DNA of 64,000 bases, taken from positions 124,001 to 188,000 of the forward strand of contig CANMWQ010000004.1 of the NCBI GenBank assembly GCA_947501685.1, written 5' to 3'. Below, one piece after another: positions 42,336 through 53,624 of this stretch. The position numbers and the translations under genes are program-made. Below the pieces are notes generated by a model. The model ran no database searches, had not been told where the DNA came from, and was given only the letters and a program-made list of their open reading frames with translations. The number at the start of each line of letters is the position of its first letter. Within the stretch, counting starts at the first letter, position 1. Origin of the DNA: an uncultured Litoreibacter sp. (GTDB taxonomy: Bacteria; Pseudomonadota; Alphaproteobacteria; Rhodobacterales; Rhodobacteraceae).

Positions 42336-43685
42336 ATGTCCAAATCTAACTTCACGCGCCGTGGGCTCATCAAGACGTCTGCGGTTGCAGGTGGTGCAGC
42401 GCTGGCCGCACCTCGTTTCTTCAGCCCATCCTGGGCCGACGGCCACGCAGGCTACCTCAACGCCCCGCAAGGGAGCACTGTTACGCTGGGCTTCAACGTA
42501 CCACAATCCGGCCCCTATGCCGACGAGGGCGCCGACGAGCTGCGCGCCTATGAGCTGGCAGTTGAGCACCTGAACGGTGGCGGCGATGGCGGCATGATGA
42601 ACACGTTCTCGTCCAAAGCCCTGCAAGGCAACGGCATCCTCGGCAAAAAAGTCGAGTACGTCACAGGCGACACGCAGACCAAGCCAGATGCCGCACGCGC
42701 ATCCGCAAAGTCGATGATCGAAAAAGACGGCGCAATCATGATCACAGGTGGCTCGTCCTCCGGTGTGGCTGTGGCTGTGCAAGCGCTTTGCCAAGAGGCT
42801 GGTATCATCTTCATGGCGGGTCTGACCCACTCCAACGACACCACTGGTAAGGACAAGAAGGCCAACGGTTTCCGTCACTTCTTCAACTCCTACATGTCCG
42901 GCGCGGCGCTGGCCCCAATCTTGGGCGCCAACTACGGCACGAACCGTAAAGCCTACCACCTGACAGCCGACTACAACTGGGGCTACACAACAGAAGAAGC
43001 TGTTCGGACCTCCACTGAAGCCATGGGTTGGGAAACTGTTGCAGCTGTGAAAACACCGCTGGCACAGACCGACTTCAAAGACTACGTGGCCCCCGTGCTG
43101 CAATCTGGTGCTGATGTTCTGGTTCTGAACCACTACGGCGGCAACATGGTGAACTCGCTGACATCGGCGGTTCAGTTCGGCCTGCGCGAAGCGCAAGCCA
43201 ATGGTCAGGACTTCCAGATCGTTGTGCCTCTCTACTCTCGCCTGATGGCGAAAGGTGCGGGCGAAAACGTGAAGGGCATCTTCGGCTCCACAAACTGGCA
43301 CTGGTCGCTGACAGACGAAGGCTCCAAAGCATTCGTCAAATCCTTCGGCGAAAAATACGGCTTCCCACCGTCGCAGGCCGCGCACACCACCTACGTGCAA
43401 ACCCTGCTTTATGCAGATGCGGCAGAGCGTGCTGGCACGTTCAACCCATGCGGCATTGCAGAAGCTCTGGAAGGCTTCGAGTTCGACGGCATGGGCAACG
43501 GCCCAACGCTGTACCGCGCCGAAGATCACCAGTGCTTCAAAGACGTGCTCGTTGTGAAGGGTAAAGAGAACCCAACCTCCGAGTTCGACTTGCTCGAAAT
43601 CGTGGAAGTCACACCTGCGGCGCAGGTCACCTATGATGCCTCCATCTTTGGCGGCGAGCTGGGCACCTGTAACCCAGGCGCGTAA
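42336..43685 (+). CDS. Liv-type ABC transporter substrate-binding protein
   Basis: 449-aa periplasmic receptor of the branched-chain amino acid (HAAT) family. The N-terminus SNFTRRGLIKTSAVAGGAALAA is a twin-arginine-type signal. Fold motifs include VTLGFNVPQSGPYADEGADELRAYELAVE-like start and MITGGSSSGVAVAV in the ligand cleft. ATG at 42336 follows AAGGGAGG. The true ligand is uncertain; family members take leucine-type amino acids, amides or urea. The gene uses optimised codons suggesting high expression, and is followed by a hairpin at 43700. Confidence 0.9.
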   Translation: MSKSNFTRRGLIKTSAVAGGAALAAPRFFSPSWADGHAGYLNAPQGSTVTLGFNVPQSGPYADEGADELRAYELAVEHLNGGGDGGMMNTFSSKALQGNGILGKKVEYVTGDTQTKPDAARASAKSMIEKDGAIMITGGSSSGVAVAVQALCQEAGIIFMAGLTHSNDTTGKDKKANGFRHFFNSYMSGAALAPILGANYGTNRKAYHLTADYNWGYTTEEAVRTSTEAMGWETVAAVKTPLAQTDFKDYVAPVLQSGADVLVLNHYGGNMVNSLTSAVQFGLREAQANGQDFQIVVPLYSRLMAKGAGENVKGIFGSTNWHWSLTDEGSKAFVKSFGEKYGFPPSQAAHTTYVQTLLYADAAERAGTFNPCGIAEALEGFEFDGMGNGPTLYRAEDHQCFKDVLVVKGKENPTSEFDLLEIVEVTPAAQVTYDASIFGGELGTCNPGA

Positions 43686-43699
43686 GCGATCATACTCGC

Positions 43700-43732
43700 T
43701 GCGGCCCCTCCCTCTTTTGCGGAGGGGCCGCA
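43700..43732 (+). other. Strong hairpin between binding-protein and permease genes
   Basis: A perfect 12-bp stem TGCGGCCCCTCC / GGAGGGGCCGCA with a 9-nt loop follows the binding-protein stop by 15 bp. No T-run follows, so it probably stabilises the receptor mRNA 3' end while allowing some read-through to livH. Confidence 0.7.
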
Positions 43733-43813
43733 CATCACGAATTTTCAACAGAACGGCGCGTTTCCCAAACCCTCGCGGAGGGGCTGGCGTGTCACATCTT
43801 TGGGGTCGGCAAG

Positions 43814-44845
43814 ATGGAAGCAATTGTTCTTCAACTTCTCAGTGGACTGGATGGGGGCTCCGCATATGCGTTGATCGCCCTCGGCCTGACGCTGATCTTC
43901 GGCACGCTGGGCGTGGTCAACTTCGCGCATGGCGCGCTGTTCATGATCGGGGCCTTCTGCACCGTCACCCTGCAACGCATCCTGACGCTCAGCCACACCG
44001 TCATCGACGACACCAAGACCGACTTTCTGGGCAACCCAGCCAAGGTGCAGGTCCCCTATATTCAGGACTGGTTCGGGGAGGCCGCCTCAGCCACGATCAT
44101 CGACTGGTCCGTGCCGCTCGCCATCCTCTTTGCGATCCCGGTGATGCTGGTCATCGGCATCGTCATGGAGCGCGGGCTGATCAAGCATTTCTACAAACGC
44201 CCCCATGCCGACCAAATTCTGGTGACCTTCGGACTGGCCATCGTGCTGCAGGAGATCATCAAATATTTCTTCGGCGCCAACCCGATCCCGGCCCCGGCAC
44301 CTGACGCGTTCAAAGGCAGCTTCGACTTTGGCCAGCTCTTGGGCTTTGAGGCCAACCGCATCATCTACCCCTACTGGCGTCTGGTCTATTTTGGCTTTGC
44401 AGCACTCATCATCACCGGCGTCTTCGCCTTCCTGCAATTCACCACTTTCGGCATGGTGGTCCGCGCCGGCATGGCCGACCGCGAAACCGTGGGGCTGTTG
44501 GGCATCGACATCGACAAGCGCTTCACCATGATGTTCGGTCTGGCCGCCGTCGTGGCGGGGCTCGCGGGCGTCATGTACACGCCCATCAACTCGCCCAATT
44601 ACCACATGGGCATGGACTTCCTCGTGATCTCCTTCGTGGTGGTGGTTGTGGGCGGCATGGGGTCGCTGCCCGGAGCGGTGCTCGCAGGCTTCGTCCTCGG
44701 CATCCTGCAAAGCTTCGCCTCCATGCGCGAGGTCATCGAGTTCCTGCCCGGCATCAACCAGGTCGTCATCTATCTGGCGGCAATCGTAATTCTACTAACC
44801 CGTCCTCGCGGCCTTCTGGGCAAGCGCGGCGTGATGGAGGACTGA
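43814..44845 (+). CDS. livH: Liv-type ABC transporter permease LivH
   Basis: 343-aa inner-membrane permease with about eight to nine helices. The N-terminal LLSGLDGGSAYALIALGLTLIFGTLGVVNFAHGA and the C-terminal VVVVGGMGSLPGAVLAGFVLG are LivH signatures. It heteromerises with LivM. Three bases separate it from livM; the intact cassette order H-M-G-F is the usual one. Confidence 0.94.
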   Translation: MEAIVLQLLSGLDGGSAYALIALGLTLIFGTLGVVNFAHGALFMIGAFCTVTLQRILTLSHTVIDDTKTDFLGNPAKVQVPYIQDWFGEAASATIIDWSVPLAILFAIPVMLVIGIVMERGLIKHFYKRPHADQILVTFGLAIVLQEIIKYFFGANPIPAPAPDAFKGSFDFGQLLGFEANRIIYPYWRLVYFGFAALIITGVFAFLQFTTFGMVVRAGMADRETVGLLGIDIDKRFTMMFGLAAVVAGLAGVMYTPINSPNYHMGMDFLVISFVVVVVGGMGSLPGAVLAGFVLGILQSFASMREVIEFLPGINQVVIYLAAIVILLTRPRGLLGKRGVMED

Positions 44846-44848
44846 TCC

Positions 44849-46048
44849 ATGTTTGGCCTTACCGCAAAGAACACACGGCTTCTTTTCCTCGTCATCTTTC
44901 TGGTCGCCTTCGCGCCCTTCTTGATGAACCCGTTTCCCTCAGACAGCGCCATGGCGCAGTTCAACGCGGGCTACCCGGACCTGATGCAACGCTTCGTCAT
45001 CTTCGGCATCTTCGCCATCGGGTTCAACATCCTGTTCGGCCTCACCGGCTATCTCAGCTTCGGCCACGCGGCCTTTCTGGGGGTGGGCTCCTACGCAGGC
45101 GTCTGGATGTTCAAGCTTCTGGGCATGAACGTCATCCCGGCCATCGCGGCCTCCGTACTGGTGGCGGGGCTGTTGTCGGTGGTGATCGGCTATATCTGCC
45201 TGCGCCGGTCGGGCATCTACTTCTCCATCCTGACGCTGGCCTTCGCGCAGATGATGTTCGCGCTTGCGGCCTCCGTGCTGACGCCCATCACGGGCGGCGA
45301 GACGGGCCTGACCCTGTCGCTCAGCGATCCGCGCATCCTTGGCGCGGCTGCCGTGGACGGCAACATCCCGGTCCCCAGCTTCTTCGGGCTGGAAATGCGC
45401 AGCACCTATGAGCTGGTCCTGGGCAGCTGGTCCTTCAGCTTCAACACGGGCTACTATTTCTGCGCCATCATCATGGTGCTGGCCTTCTACGCCTCGATCC
45501 GCATCTTCCAGTCGCCCTTCGGGCTGATGCTGCGGGCGATCAAAACCAACCAGACCCGGCTGAACTACACCGGGCTGAACTCGCGCCCCTACACGCTGGC
45601 CGCTTTCGTGATCTCCGGCATGTATGCCGGTCTCGCTGGTGGGCTGATGGTCGCCATGGACCCGCTGGCAGGTGCAGAGCGCATGTTCTGGACGGCGTCA
45701 GGCGAGGTGGTCATCATGACCATTCTGGGCGGCGCTGGCACAATGATCGGCCCCGTGCTCGGTGCAGGCGCGATCAAATACATGGAAAACATCGTCTCCA
45801 AGATCAACAAAACGATCCTCGAGCAATGGTTCTCCTTCATGCCTGACGGGATCAGCGACGTCTTCGTCACGCTTGTTTATCCCTTCATCGGCAAGGGCTG
45901 GCACCTGACGCTGGGTGTGGTCTTCATGCTGGTCATCATCTTCCTGCCCGGCGGGCTGGTCGAGGGCGGGCAGAAAATCAAGGGGCTGTTCAGCCGCAAG
46001 AAACCTGAGACCACGCCGACCGACGGCGCCAAGACACCTGCTGAATAA
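44849..46048 (+). CDS. livM: Liv-type ABC transporter permease LivM
   Basis: 399-aa permease with the LivM motifs [20 protein letters not shown] and [22 protein letters not shown]. Hydrophobic helices run from residue ~8 to ~370; the C-terminal ~25 residues are charged. Together with LivH it forms the membrane channel of the transporter. Confidence 0.94.
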   Translation: MFGLTAKNTRLLFLVIFLVAFAPFLMNPFPSDSAMAQFNAGYPDLMQRFVIFGIFAIGFNILFGLTGYLSFGHAAFLGVGSYAGVWMFKLLGMNVIPAIAASVLVAGLLSVVIGYICLRRSGIYFSILTLAFAQMMFALAASVLTPITGGETGLTLSLSDPRILGAAAVDGNIPVPSFFGLEMRSTYELVLGSWSFSFNTGYYFCAIIMVLAFYASIRIFQSPFGLMLRAIKTNQTRLNYTGLNSRPYTLAAFVISGMYAGLAGGLMVAMDPLAGAERMFWTASGEVVIMTILGGAGTMIGPVLGAGAIKYMENIVSKINKTILEQWFSFMPDGISDVFVTLVYPFIGKGWHLTLGVVFMLVIIFLPGGLVEGGQKIKGLFSRKKPETTPTDGAKTPAE

Positions 46049-46060
46049 GGAGCATCAGAC

Positions 46061-46819
46061 ATGGGTATCCTAGAGATCAAAAATGTCGGCAAACGCTTCG
46101 GCGGGTTGCAGGCGCTGGGCGATGTGAACCTCAGCGTGGAGGAAAACACCGTCCATGCCATCATCGGGCCAAACGGCGCGGGCAAATCAACCTTGCTCAA
46201 CTGCCTTGTCGGCAAGCTGATCCCCGACACAGGGTCGGTGACATTCCAGGGCCAAAGCCTGCTGGGCCGCAAGCCGCATGAGATCAACCAGATGGGCGTC
46301 TCCCGCGTATTCCAGACGCCGGAAATCTTCGCCGACCTGACCGTGATGGAAAACATCATGATCCCCTGCTTTGCGCATCGCGACGGGGCGTTCAAAATGA
46401 ACGCCTTCGCCACCCTGCGCGGCCAGAACGACATCAAGGAACAGGCCGAGGCCATCCTCGACGACGTCAACATGCTCGAAAAGCGCGACATGCACGCGGC
46501 CTCCCTTTCACGCGGCGACAAGCGGCGGCTCGAGATGGCCATGTGTCTGGTGCAGGAGCCGAAACTCCTGCTCCTCGACGAGCCCACAGCGGGCATGGCG
46601 CGGGCCGATACCAACAACACGATCGACCTGCTCAAAGAGATCAAGGAAAAGCGCGACATCACCATGGCCATCATCGAGCATGACATGCATGTCGTCTTCT
46701 CCATGGCCGAGCGCATCACCGTGCTGGCCCAAGGCACGCCGCTGGTCGAAGACACGCCCGAAAATATCAAAGGCCACCCGAAGGTTCGCGAAGCGTATCT
46801 CGGCGAAGCGCAGGTCTGA
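46061..46819 (+). CDS. livG: Liv-type ABC transporter ATP-binding protein LivG
   Basis: 252-aa ATPase with Walker [13 protein letters not shown], a signature segment LSRGDKRRLEMAM (in place of canonical LSGGQ), Walker B LLLLDEPTAGMA and the switch His in IIEHDMHVVFS. The degenerate signature LSRGD is noteworthy but such variants occur in LivG proteins. Coupled closely with livF (13-bp gap). Confidence 0.93.
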   Translation: MGILEIKNVGKRFGGLQALGDVNLSVEENTVHAIIGPNGAGKSTLLNCLVGKLIPDTGSVTFQGQSLLGRKPHEINQMGVSRVFQTPEIFADLTVMENIMIPCFAHRDGAFKMNAFATLRGQNDIKEQAEAILDDVNMLEKRDMHAASLSRGDKRRLEMAMCLVQEPKLLLLDEPTAGMARADTNNTIDLLKEIKEKRDITMAIIEHDMHVVFSMAERITVLAQGTPLVEDTPENIKGHPKVREAYLGEAQV

Positions 46820-46832
46820 GGAGGATCACCCA

Positions 46833-47588
46833 ATGACCGTCAAACCCGACTTCAACAAAAACGCCAATAACGCGGCGACCCACCCTGCTTTCTTGAGCAT
46901 TTGGGACATCGAGGCCTATTACGGCGAAAGCTTCATCGTACAAGGCATCAGCTTCAACGTGCATGAGGGCGAAATCCTCGCCCTTCTGGGCCGCAACGGG
47001 GCGGGCAAAACCTCCACCCTGCGTGCCATCGCGCGGATGGATGACCCTCAGGTCAATCACGGCGAAATCTGGCTCGACCACCAACCGCTGCACACCATGA
47101 AATCATGGCAGGCCTCGCAAGCAGGAATCGCGCTGGTGCCCGAGGACCGCCGCATCATCCAGGGCCTCACGGTTGAGGAAAACCTAAGGCTCGCGCAAAT
47201 CGCGCCCCCTATCGGCTGGTCGATCGAACGCGTCTACGAGCTCTTCCCACGTCTGGGAGAACGCGCCAAACAGGACGGCTCGACCCTTTCGGGCGGGGAG
47301 CAGCAAATGCTCGCCATCGCCCGCGCGCTATGCCGTGACATCAAAGTGCTGCTGCTGGACGAGCCCTATGAAGGCCTCGCCCCCGTCATCGTGCAGGAGA
47401 TCGCCAAAACGCTTGGTATCATCCGCGATCAGGGCATCACCACCATCATCGTGGAGCAAAACGCCGTCGCCGCCCTGAAACTGGCCGACCGCGCCGTCAT
47501 CCTCGACACCGGCTCCGTCGTCTATGACGGCTCCGCGCAGGAAGTGCTGGACGACGAAAAGCTCCGCGCCGAATATCTCGCCATCTAA
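46833..47588 (+). CDS. livF: Liv-type ABC transporter ATP-binding protein LivF
   Basis: 251-aa ATPase with Walker A GRNGAGKTSTLRAI, canonical signature LSGGEQQMLAIARAL, Walker B VLLLDEPYEGLAP and switch His-replacing Gln (IIVEQNAVAALKL), a LivF characteristic. ATG at 46833 after GAGGAGG; the ORF is open upstream inside livG. Last gene of the transporter, 76 bp before acs. Confidence 0.93.
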   Translation: MTVKPDFNKNANNAATHPAFLSIWDIEAYYGESFIVQGISFNVHEGEILALLGRNGAGKTSTLRAIARMDDPQVNHGEIWLDHQPLHTMKSWQASQAGIALVPEDRRIIQGLTVEENLRLAQIAPPIGWSIERVYELFPRLGERAKQDGSTLSGGEQQMLAIARALCRDIKVLLLDEPYEGLAPVIVQEIAKTLGIIRDQGITTIIVEQNAVAALKLADRAVILDTGSVVYDGSAQEVLDDEKLRAEYLAI

Positions 47589-47664
47589 TTTGGCCATCTA
47601 ACTCGTCATCCCCATGAAAATGGGGACCCCGACATCACAAAAAACCACATCTGGGGGACACCCA

Positions 47665-49614
47665 ATGACCGACAAAACCTACGCACCTTCCAAGGAATTT
47701 GCGGCGACCGCGCATGCCGACAAGGCAACCTATGACAAGATGTATGCCGAGAGCATCGCTGATCCGGCCAAGTTCTGGGGGGAGCACGGCAAGCGCGTCG
47801 ACTGGATCAAGCCCTACACGAAGGTCAAAGACACCACCTACGAGCACGGCAAGGTCGACATCAAATGGTACGAGGACGGCACGCTGAACGTCGCCGCCAA
47901 CTGCATCGACCGCCATCTGGCAGAACGCGGCACCCAGACCGCCATCATCTGGGAGCCCGACAGCCCCGAGGATGAGGCCCAGCACATCACCTACCAGCAG
48001 CTCCACGCCCATGTCTGCAAAATGGCCAATGTGCTCAAAAAGATGGGCGTCGGCAAAGGCGACCGGGTGGTGATCTACATGCCAATGATCCCGCAAGCCG
48101 CCTACGCCATGCTGGCCTGCGCCCGCATCGGGGCCATCCATTCCATCGTCTTCGCGGGCTTCTCTGCCGACGCGCTGGCCGCACGGGTCAACGGCTCCGA
48201 GGCCAAGGTCGTCATCACCGCCGACGAGGCCCCCCGCGGTGGTAAGAACACCCCGCTCAAGGTCAATTGCGACAAAGCCTTTGAGGCCGTCACTCATGAC
48301 GCGCAAATGCTGGTCGTCAAACGCACCGGCGGCGATGTCGCCATGACGCCCGGCCGCGACCACTACCTGCACGAGATGGAAGACGGCGTCTCCAACGACT
48401 GCCCGCCAGAAGAAATGGCCGCCGAAGACCCGCTCTTCATCCTCTACACGTCCGGCTCCACCGGCATGCCCAAAGGCGTGGTCCACACAACCGGCGGCTA
48501 CATCGTCTACGCCTCCATGACGCATCAATACACGTTCGACTACCATGACGGCGACATCTTCTGGTGCACCGCTGACGTCGGCTGGGTCACCGGCCACAGC
48601 TACATCGTCTACGGGCCGCTTGCCAACGGGGCCACCACCGTGATGTTCGAGGGCGTGCCGACATATCCCGACGCGGGCCGCTTCTGGGCCGTCTGCGAAA
48701 AGCACAAGGTGAACCAATTCTACACCGCCCCCACCGCCATCCGCGCGCTGATGGGTCAGGGCGACAGCTTTGTGGAACCCTACGACCTCTCCTCCCTCAA
48801 GCTCTTGGGCACCGTGGGCGAGCCGATCAACCCCGAGGCGTGGAACTGGTACAATGACGTGGTCGGCAAGGGCAATTGCCCCATCGTCGACACATGGTGG
48901 CAGACCGAAACCGGCGGCCACCTGCTGACCCCGCTGCCCGGTGCCACCACCACCAAACCCGGCTCCGCCACCACGCCGTTTTTCGGCATCAAGCCGGTCA
49001 TTCTGGAGCCCACAACGGGCGAGGAAATCACCAGCACCGAGGCCGAAGGCGTCCTTTGCATCGCCGACAGCTGGCCCGCGCAGATGCGGACTGTCTACGG
49101 CGACCATGACCGCTTCATGAAAACCTATTTCGACGATTACAAAGGCTATTACTTCACCGGCGACGGCTGCAAACGCGACGCGGATGGCTATTACTGGATC
49201 ACGGGCCGGGTCGACGACGTGATCAACGTCTCAGGCCACCGCATGGGCACGGCCGAGGTCGAATCCTCACTGGTCGCGCACCCCAAGGTCTCCGAATCCG
49301 CCGTGGTCGGCTACCCGCATGACATCAAGGGACAGGGCATCTACGCCTATGTCACCCTGATGGGCGGCGAAGAACCCTCAGAGGAGCTGCGCAAAGAGCT
49401 GGAGGTCTGGGTCCGCAAGGATATCGGCCCCATTGCCAAGCCGGACCTCATCCAATGGGCCCCCGGCCTGCCGAAAACCCGTTCCGGCAAGATCATGCGC
49501 CGCATCCTGCGCAAGATCGCGGAGGATGATTTCGGCGCGCTCGGCGACACCTCCACCTTGGCCGATCCCAGCGTGGTCGATGACCTGATCGACAACCGCA
49601 TGAATCGTGGCTGA
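47665..49614 (+). CDS. acs: Acetyl-CoA synthetase
   Basis: 649-aa AMP-forming ligase activating acetate to acetyl-CoA. The AMP-binding P-loop [21 protein letters not shown], motif WWQTETGGH and the C-terminal catalytic Lys K609 in [14 protein letters not shown] are present; K609 is the site inactivated by acetylation in enteric Acs. ATG at 47665 with GGGGG upstream. Same strand as liv genes and opposite the ScfR/CrbS-like operon, which fits acetate-responsive control. Confidence 0.97.
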   Translation: MTDKTYAPSKEFAATAHADKATYDKMYAESIADPAKFWGEHGKRVDWIKPYTKVKDTTYEHGKVDIKWYEDGTLNVAANCIDRHLAERGTQTAIIWEPDSPEDEAQHITYQQLHAHVCKMANVLKKMGVGKGDRVVIYMPMIPQAAYAMLACARIGAIHSIVFAGFSADALAARVNGSEAKVVITADEAPRGGKNTPLKVNCDKAFEAVTHDAQMLVVKRTGGDVAMTPGRDHYLHEMEDGVSNDCPPEEMAAEDPLFILYTSGSTGMPKGVVHTTGGYIVYASMTHQYTFDYHDGDIFWCTADVGWVTGHSYIVYGPLANGATTVMFEGVPTYPDAGRFWAVCEKHKVNQFYTAPTAIRALMGQGDSFVEPYDLSSLKLLGTVGEPINPEAWNWYNDVVGKGNCPIVDTWWQTETGGHLLTPLPGATTTKPGSATTPFFGIKPVILEPTTGEEITSTEAEGVLCIADSWPAQMRTVYGDHDRFMKTYFDDYKGYYFTGDGCKRDADGYYWITGRVDDVINVSGHRMGTAEVESSLVAHPKVSESAVVGYPHDIKGQGIYAYVTLMGGEEPSEELRKELEVWVRKDIGPIAKPDLIQWAPGLPKTRSGKIMRRILRKIAEDDFGALGDTSTLADPSVVDDLIDNRMNRG

Positions 49615-49649
49615 TTAAGGCTTCGATTTTAGGCAAATCTTAAGAATTC

Positions 49650-49686
49650 CTCCCGGCCCCGTTTACACATCCTTAAGGGCCGGGAG
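49650..49686 (+). terminator. Hairpin after acs
   Basis: A perfect 10-bp stem CTCCCGGCCC / GGGCCGGGAG with a 17-nt loop, 35 bp after the acs stop, without a clear T-run. Probably a transcript end or stabiliser. Confidence 0.5.
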
Positions 49687-49728
49687 ACAGCATTTTGCGC
49701 GTGGGGGCCTCAACACACGAGGACAAAC

Positions 49729-50037
49729 ATGCTGACCAGCCAGATGATCGGCGCTTCCCATAACGCAAGCGCCCACACCCCGCGCCCCGCCACGGCGGAG
49801 CCGCCGACCCAAGCCACGCCCGTGGCGCAAGCGCAAGACCAATCAGCCACAAAACAGATCGCCCCGCGCGCGGTGCCCCCCACTGAAAGCACGGAGCAAA
49901 CCCAGACCGCCTTCGCGGACCGCCCGCCGCTGCAAACCCCAAAACGCGCGGAAATGCAGGTTGCGGTGATCGATTCCATGCCCGACGTGGTCCCCGAAAG
50001 CATCTACAAAGCCAAACTCGCGGAGCCGGACGCGTAA
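49729..50037 (+). CDS. Small disordered Pro/Ala/Gln-rich protein
   Basis: 102-aa hypothetical protein with no recognisable domain, rich in Pro, Thr, Ala and Gln (residues ~15-70 disordered) and a short conserved-looking end (MPDVVPESIYKAKLAEPDA). ATG at 49729 is preceded by CGAGGA with good spacing, so it is probably translated. It lies alone between acs and the accB leader. Confidence 0.5.
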   Translation: MLTSQMIGASHNASAHTPRPATAEPPTQATPVAQAQDQSATKQIAPRAVPPTESTEQTQTAFADRPPLQTPKRAEMQVAVIDSMPDVVPESIYKAKLAEPDA

Positions 50038-50178
50038 CCCGCAAAACGGCCCGGTCCCAAGTCCGGGGAACACGGCATGATATTGCTCACTTTTCACCCC
50101 CTCCCGCTTGCCCTATAAGCGTTGGCAATGACAGATCCCGGGTCACCGGGACGCGGTAAGGGTGAGGAGTATTCCCGG

Positions 50179-50682
50179 ATGGCCAAGACGCCACATGACA
50201 GCGACGTCGCCTTCATCAAGGCACTTGCAGAGCTTTTGAACGAAAACGAGCTGACAGAGCTGCGCGTCAAACGCGAATACAGCACCGATGACAGCCTTGA
50301 CGTGCGCGTCTCCAAAGGCGGCAATGCCGTGCAAGCCGTGGTCGCAGCCGCTCCGGCTCCGGCCCCCGCAGCGGCCCCTGCCGCCGCACCCGCAGCCCCG
50401 GCAGCCGCCGCTGCACCGGCGGCAAGCGGCGACGATCCGGCCCAACATCCCGGCGCCGTCACATCGCCCATGGTCGGCACCTGCTACCTGCAAGCAGAGC
50501 CCGGCACGCCCGCCTTTGTCAGCCCCGGCGACAAGGTCAAGGAAGGTCAGACCATCCTGATCATCGAGGCGATGAAAACGATGAACCAAATCCCCGCGCC
50601 AAAGTCCGGCACGGTCAAGCGCATCCTTGTCGAAGACGGCTCTCCGGTCGAATTCGGCGCGCCTCTGATGATCATCGAATAA
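50179..50682 (+). CDS. accB: Biotin carboxyl carrier protein of acetyl-CoA carboxylase
   Basis: 167-aa BCCP. An N-terminal helical domain, an Ala/Pro-rich flexible linker (~55-85) and the biotinyl domain with K133 in [10 protein letters not shown], the biotinylation site. ATG at 50179 after GAGGAG; the ORF runs open to 50122. Only 4 bp before accC, the classical accBC operon. Confidence 0.97.
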   Translation: MAKTPHDSDVAFIKALAELLNENELTELRVKREYSTDDSLDVRVSKGGNAVQAVVAAAPAPAPAAAPAAAPAAPAAAAAPAASGDDPAQHPGAVTSPMVGTCYLQAEPGTPAFVSPGDKVKEGQTILIIEAMKTMNQIPAPKSGTVKRILVEDGSPVEFGAPLMIIE

Positions 50683-50686
50683 GCCC

Positions 50687-52030
<1,344 letters not shown>

Positions 52031-52053
52031 CAAGTGGTTAGAAATTGGGGCGC

Positions 52054-52104
52054 AAAATTTTGTCCCAAAATGGGTTATGGCCTCAAAAATTTTGTCCCAA
52101 AATG
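52054..52104 (+). repeat. 19-bp direct repeat at the aat start
   Basis: AAAATTTTGTCCCAAAATG occurs at 52054-52072 and 52086-52104, 32 bp apart. The second copy ends with the ATG of aat; the first contains an ATG at 52070 that opens a 15-codon frame overlapping the aat start. It may be a regulatory duplication or a leader peptide device. Confidence 0.6.
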
Positions 52105-52725
52105 TCCCAAAACCTAACACCTGAGCTGATCCTGACCGCCTACGCCCGCGGCATCTTCCCCATGTCCGAGGCCCGCGACGATGACGACATCTTCTGGGTC
52201 GACCCCGACCACCGCGGCATCATCCCTTTGGACGATTTCCACATCTCAAGATCCTTGCGCAAAACCATCCTGCGCGAACCCTACGACATCCGCATCAACA
52301 GTGATTTCGCAGCCGTGGTGGAGGGCTGCGCCGCCCGCGAAGAAACCTGGATCAACGACGAAATATTCAGCATTTACATGGGCTTACACCAAGAAGGTCA
52401 CGCCCATTCCGTGGAAGTCTGGGACCGCAAAACCCTCGTCGGTGGCGTCTACGGCGTCACGCTCCAGGCCGCATTCTTTGGCGAAAGCATGTTCTCCCGC
52501 CGCCGCGACGCGTCCAAAATCGCCCTGGCCTATCTGGTCTCCCGCCTCAAAGCCGGAGGCTTTCAGCTCTTCGACACCCAATTCATCACACCCCACCTAA
52601 GCTCTTTAGGCGCAATAGAAATTCCGAGATCTAGTTACCACCAAGCCCTTCAGGCCGCATTACGGGTCGAGGCGAACTTTCACCAGCAACCACAGCCGGT
52701 GTCCGGTCATCAAGTTTGCACCTGA
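52102..52725 (+). CDS. aat: Leucyl/phenylalanyl-tRNA-protein transferase
   Basis: 207-aa aminoacyl transferase of the N-degron pathway, attaching Leu or Phe to proteins beginning with Lys or Arg so that ClpS/ClpAP degrades them. Conserved LTAYARGIFPMSEARDDD, FFGESMFSRRRDASKIAL and FDTQFITPHLSSLGA. No good ribosome binding site before ATG at 52102. The last ~95 bp overlap the 3' end of the opposite DUF2155 gene. Confidence 0.96.
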   Translation: MSQNLTPELILTAYARGIFPMSEARDDDDIFWVDPDHRGIIPLDDFHISRSLRKTILREPYDIRINSDFAAVVEGCAAREETWINDEIFSIYMGLHQEGHAHSVEVWDRKTLVGGVYGVTLQAAFFGESMFSRRRDASKIALAYLVSRLKAGGFQLFDTQFITPHLSSLGAIEIPRSSYHQALQAALRVEANFHQQPQPVSGHQVCT

Positions 52726-53155
52726 CTGCCCAAACATCATAACGCGGATGGTCCAGCGCACTGAGCGCCGGGCTCGATGCAACCATCCATCCCTGGAAGA
52801 CAGTTTGGTCTAACCCATTGTCTACAATGGTTAATTGCACATAGGCGTCGCCATTGGGGTTGTTTCTTGGGTAGCGGCAATCATGCATGATGATCTCCAA
52901 CCGGCCAAATTCCAAAGGCACCAACCGGGTCATCTCGATGTCCTCGCTCTCCCCCGACAGCTTATCAAGCCCCCGCAAAATAGCCGCCTCCGCTGGCGTC
53001 ACCTCCGCCCGCACCTTCGTCGTGACATTCTTATCCGTCCCAGCCCGCCTGCCATCATTGCCAAGCAGAATGGTTCTGTTATCGCCCTGAATGGTCACCT
53101 GAGCCTGCACCGGTAAGATACTGATACATAAGCACAAAATGGAGATAAACAGCAT
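52631..53155 (-). CDS. Secreted DUF2155 family protein
   Basis: 174-aa protein with signal peptide (LFISILCLCISILPVQA) and the DUF2155 core EIIMHDCRYPRNNPNGDAYVQL with two conserved cysteines. The family is typical of alphaproteobacteria and usually lies between aat and mlaD-like/NDUFA12 genes; it may assist the envelope lipid transport or complex I neighbour, but its function is unknown. ATG at 53155 shares one base with the mlaD stop (TGATG); GTG at 53158 is an alternative. Its 3' end overlaps aat by 95 bp on the other strand. Confidence 0.88.
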   Translation of the reverse strand: MLFISILCLCISILPVQAQVTIQGDNRTILLGNDGRRAGTDKNVTTKVRAEVTPAEAAILRGLDKLSGESEDIEMTRLVPLEFGRLEIIMHDCRYPRNNPNGDAYVQLTIVDNGLDQTVFQGWMVASSPALSALDHPRYDVWAVRCKLDDRTPAVVAGESSPRPVMRPEGLGGN

Positions 53156-53604
53156 CACTCGTCGCCGCCCGACACAAATTTCAGCAGCAAGCTGACAAGG
53201 CTGACGGAGCTTTGCGTGTCCTCAATCTCTCCACCGGGGTCGAGGTTGAACGGCGATCCACCGGGAATGATCTCGACGAAACTGCCACCCAACAGCCCTT
53301 CGGAGGCAATCGAAATCGCACTGTCATCGGGGATCTCAATATCATTGCGCACAGTAAAAAACGTATCCGCCCGAAACGTCTGCGCATTCAGGTCCAGCCC
53401 GGTCACGGTGCCAACCTTCACCCCCGCCAGCCGCACATCCGTCCCGACGGACACGCCTTCCGCTGAGCGGAAGCTCGCGGATAACTCATAGCTATCCGTG
53501 GGTGCGGCAGCGAAACCGGTCTGCCCAGCCGCATAGAAGACAAAGCCCGCAGCGACGGCAATCACTGCCGTCCCGACCAGAATTTCTGTTGTGTTTTCAG
53601 CCAT
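53155..53604 (-). CDS. mlaD: MlaD/MCE-domain lipid transport protein
   Basis: 149-aa membrane-anchored MCE protein, the periplasmic hexamer of the Mla phospholipid transporter. N-terminal helix (TTEILVGTAVIAVAAGFVFYAA) then the MCE beta-barrel (FRSAEGVSVGTDVRLAGVKVGTV; SEGLLGGSFVEIIPGG). ATG at 53604. The ATPase and permease genes (mlaF, mlaE) are not in the window. Confidence 0.9.
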   Translation of the reverse strand: MAENTTEILVGTAVIAVAAGFVFYAAGQTGFAAAPTDSYELSASFRSAEGVSVGTDVRLAGVKVGTVTGLDLNAQTFRADTFFTVRNDIEIPDDSAISIASEGLLGGSFVEIIPGGSPFNLDPGGEIEDTQSSVSLVSLLLKFVSGGDE

Positions 53605-53624
53605 TTGATCCGCCCCTTGGCGTT

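Noticed and set aside
42333-43823. 496-codon minus-strand frame
   Set aside because: Antisense to the Liv-type binding-protein gene; Cys- and His-rich low-quality sequence.
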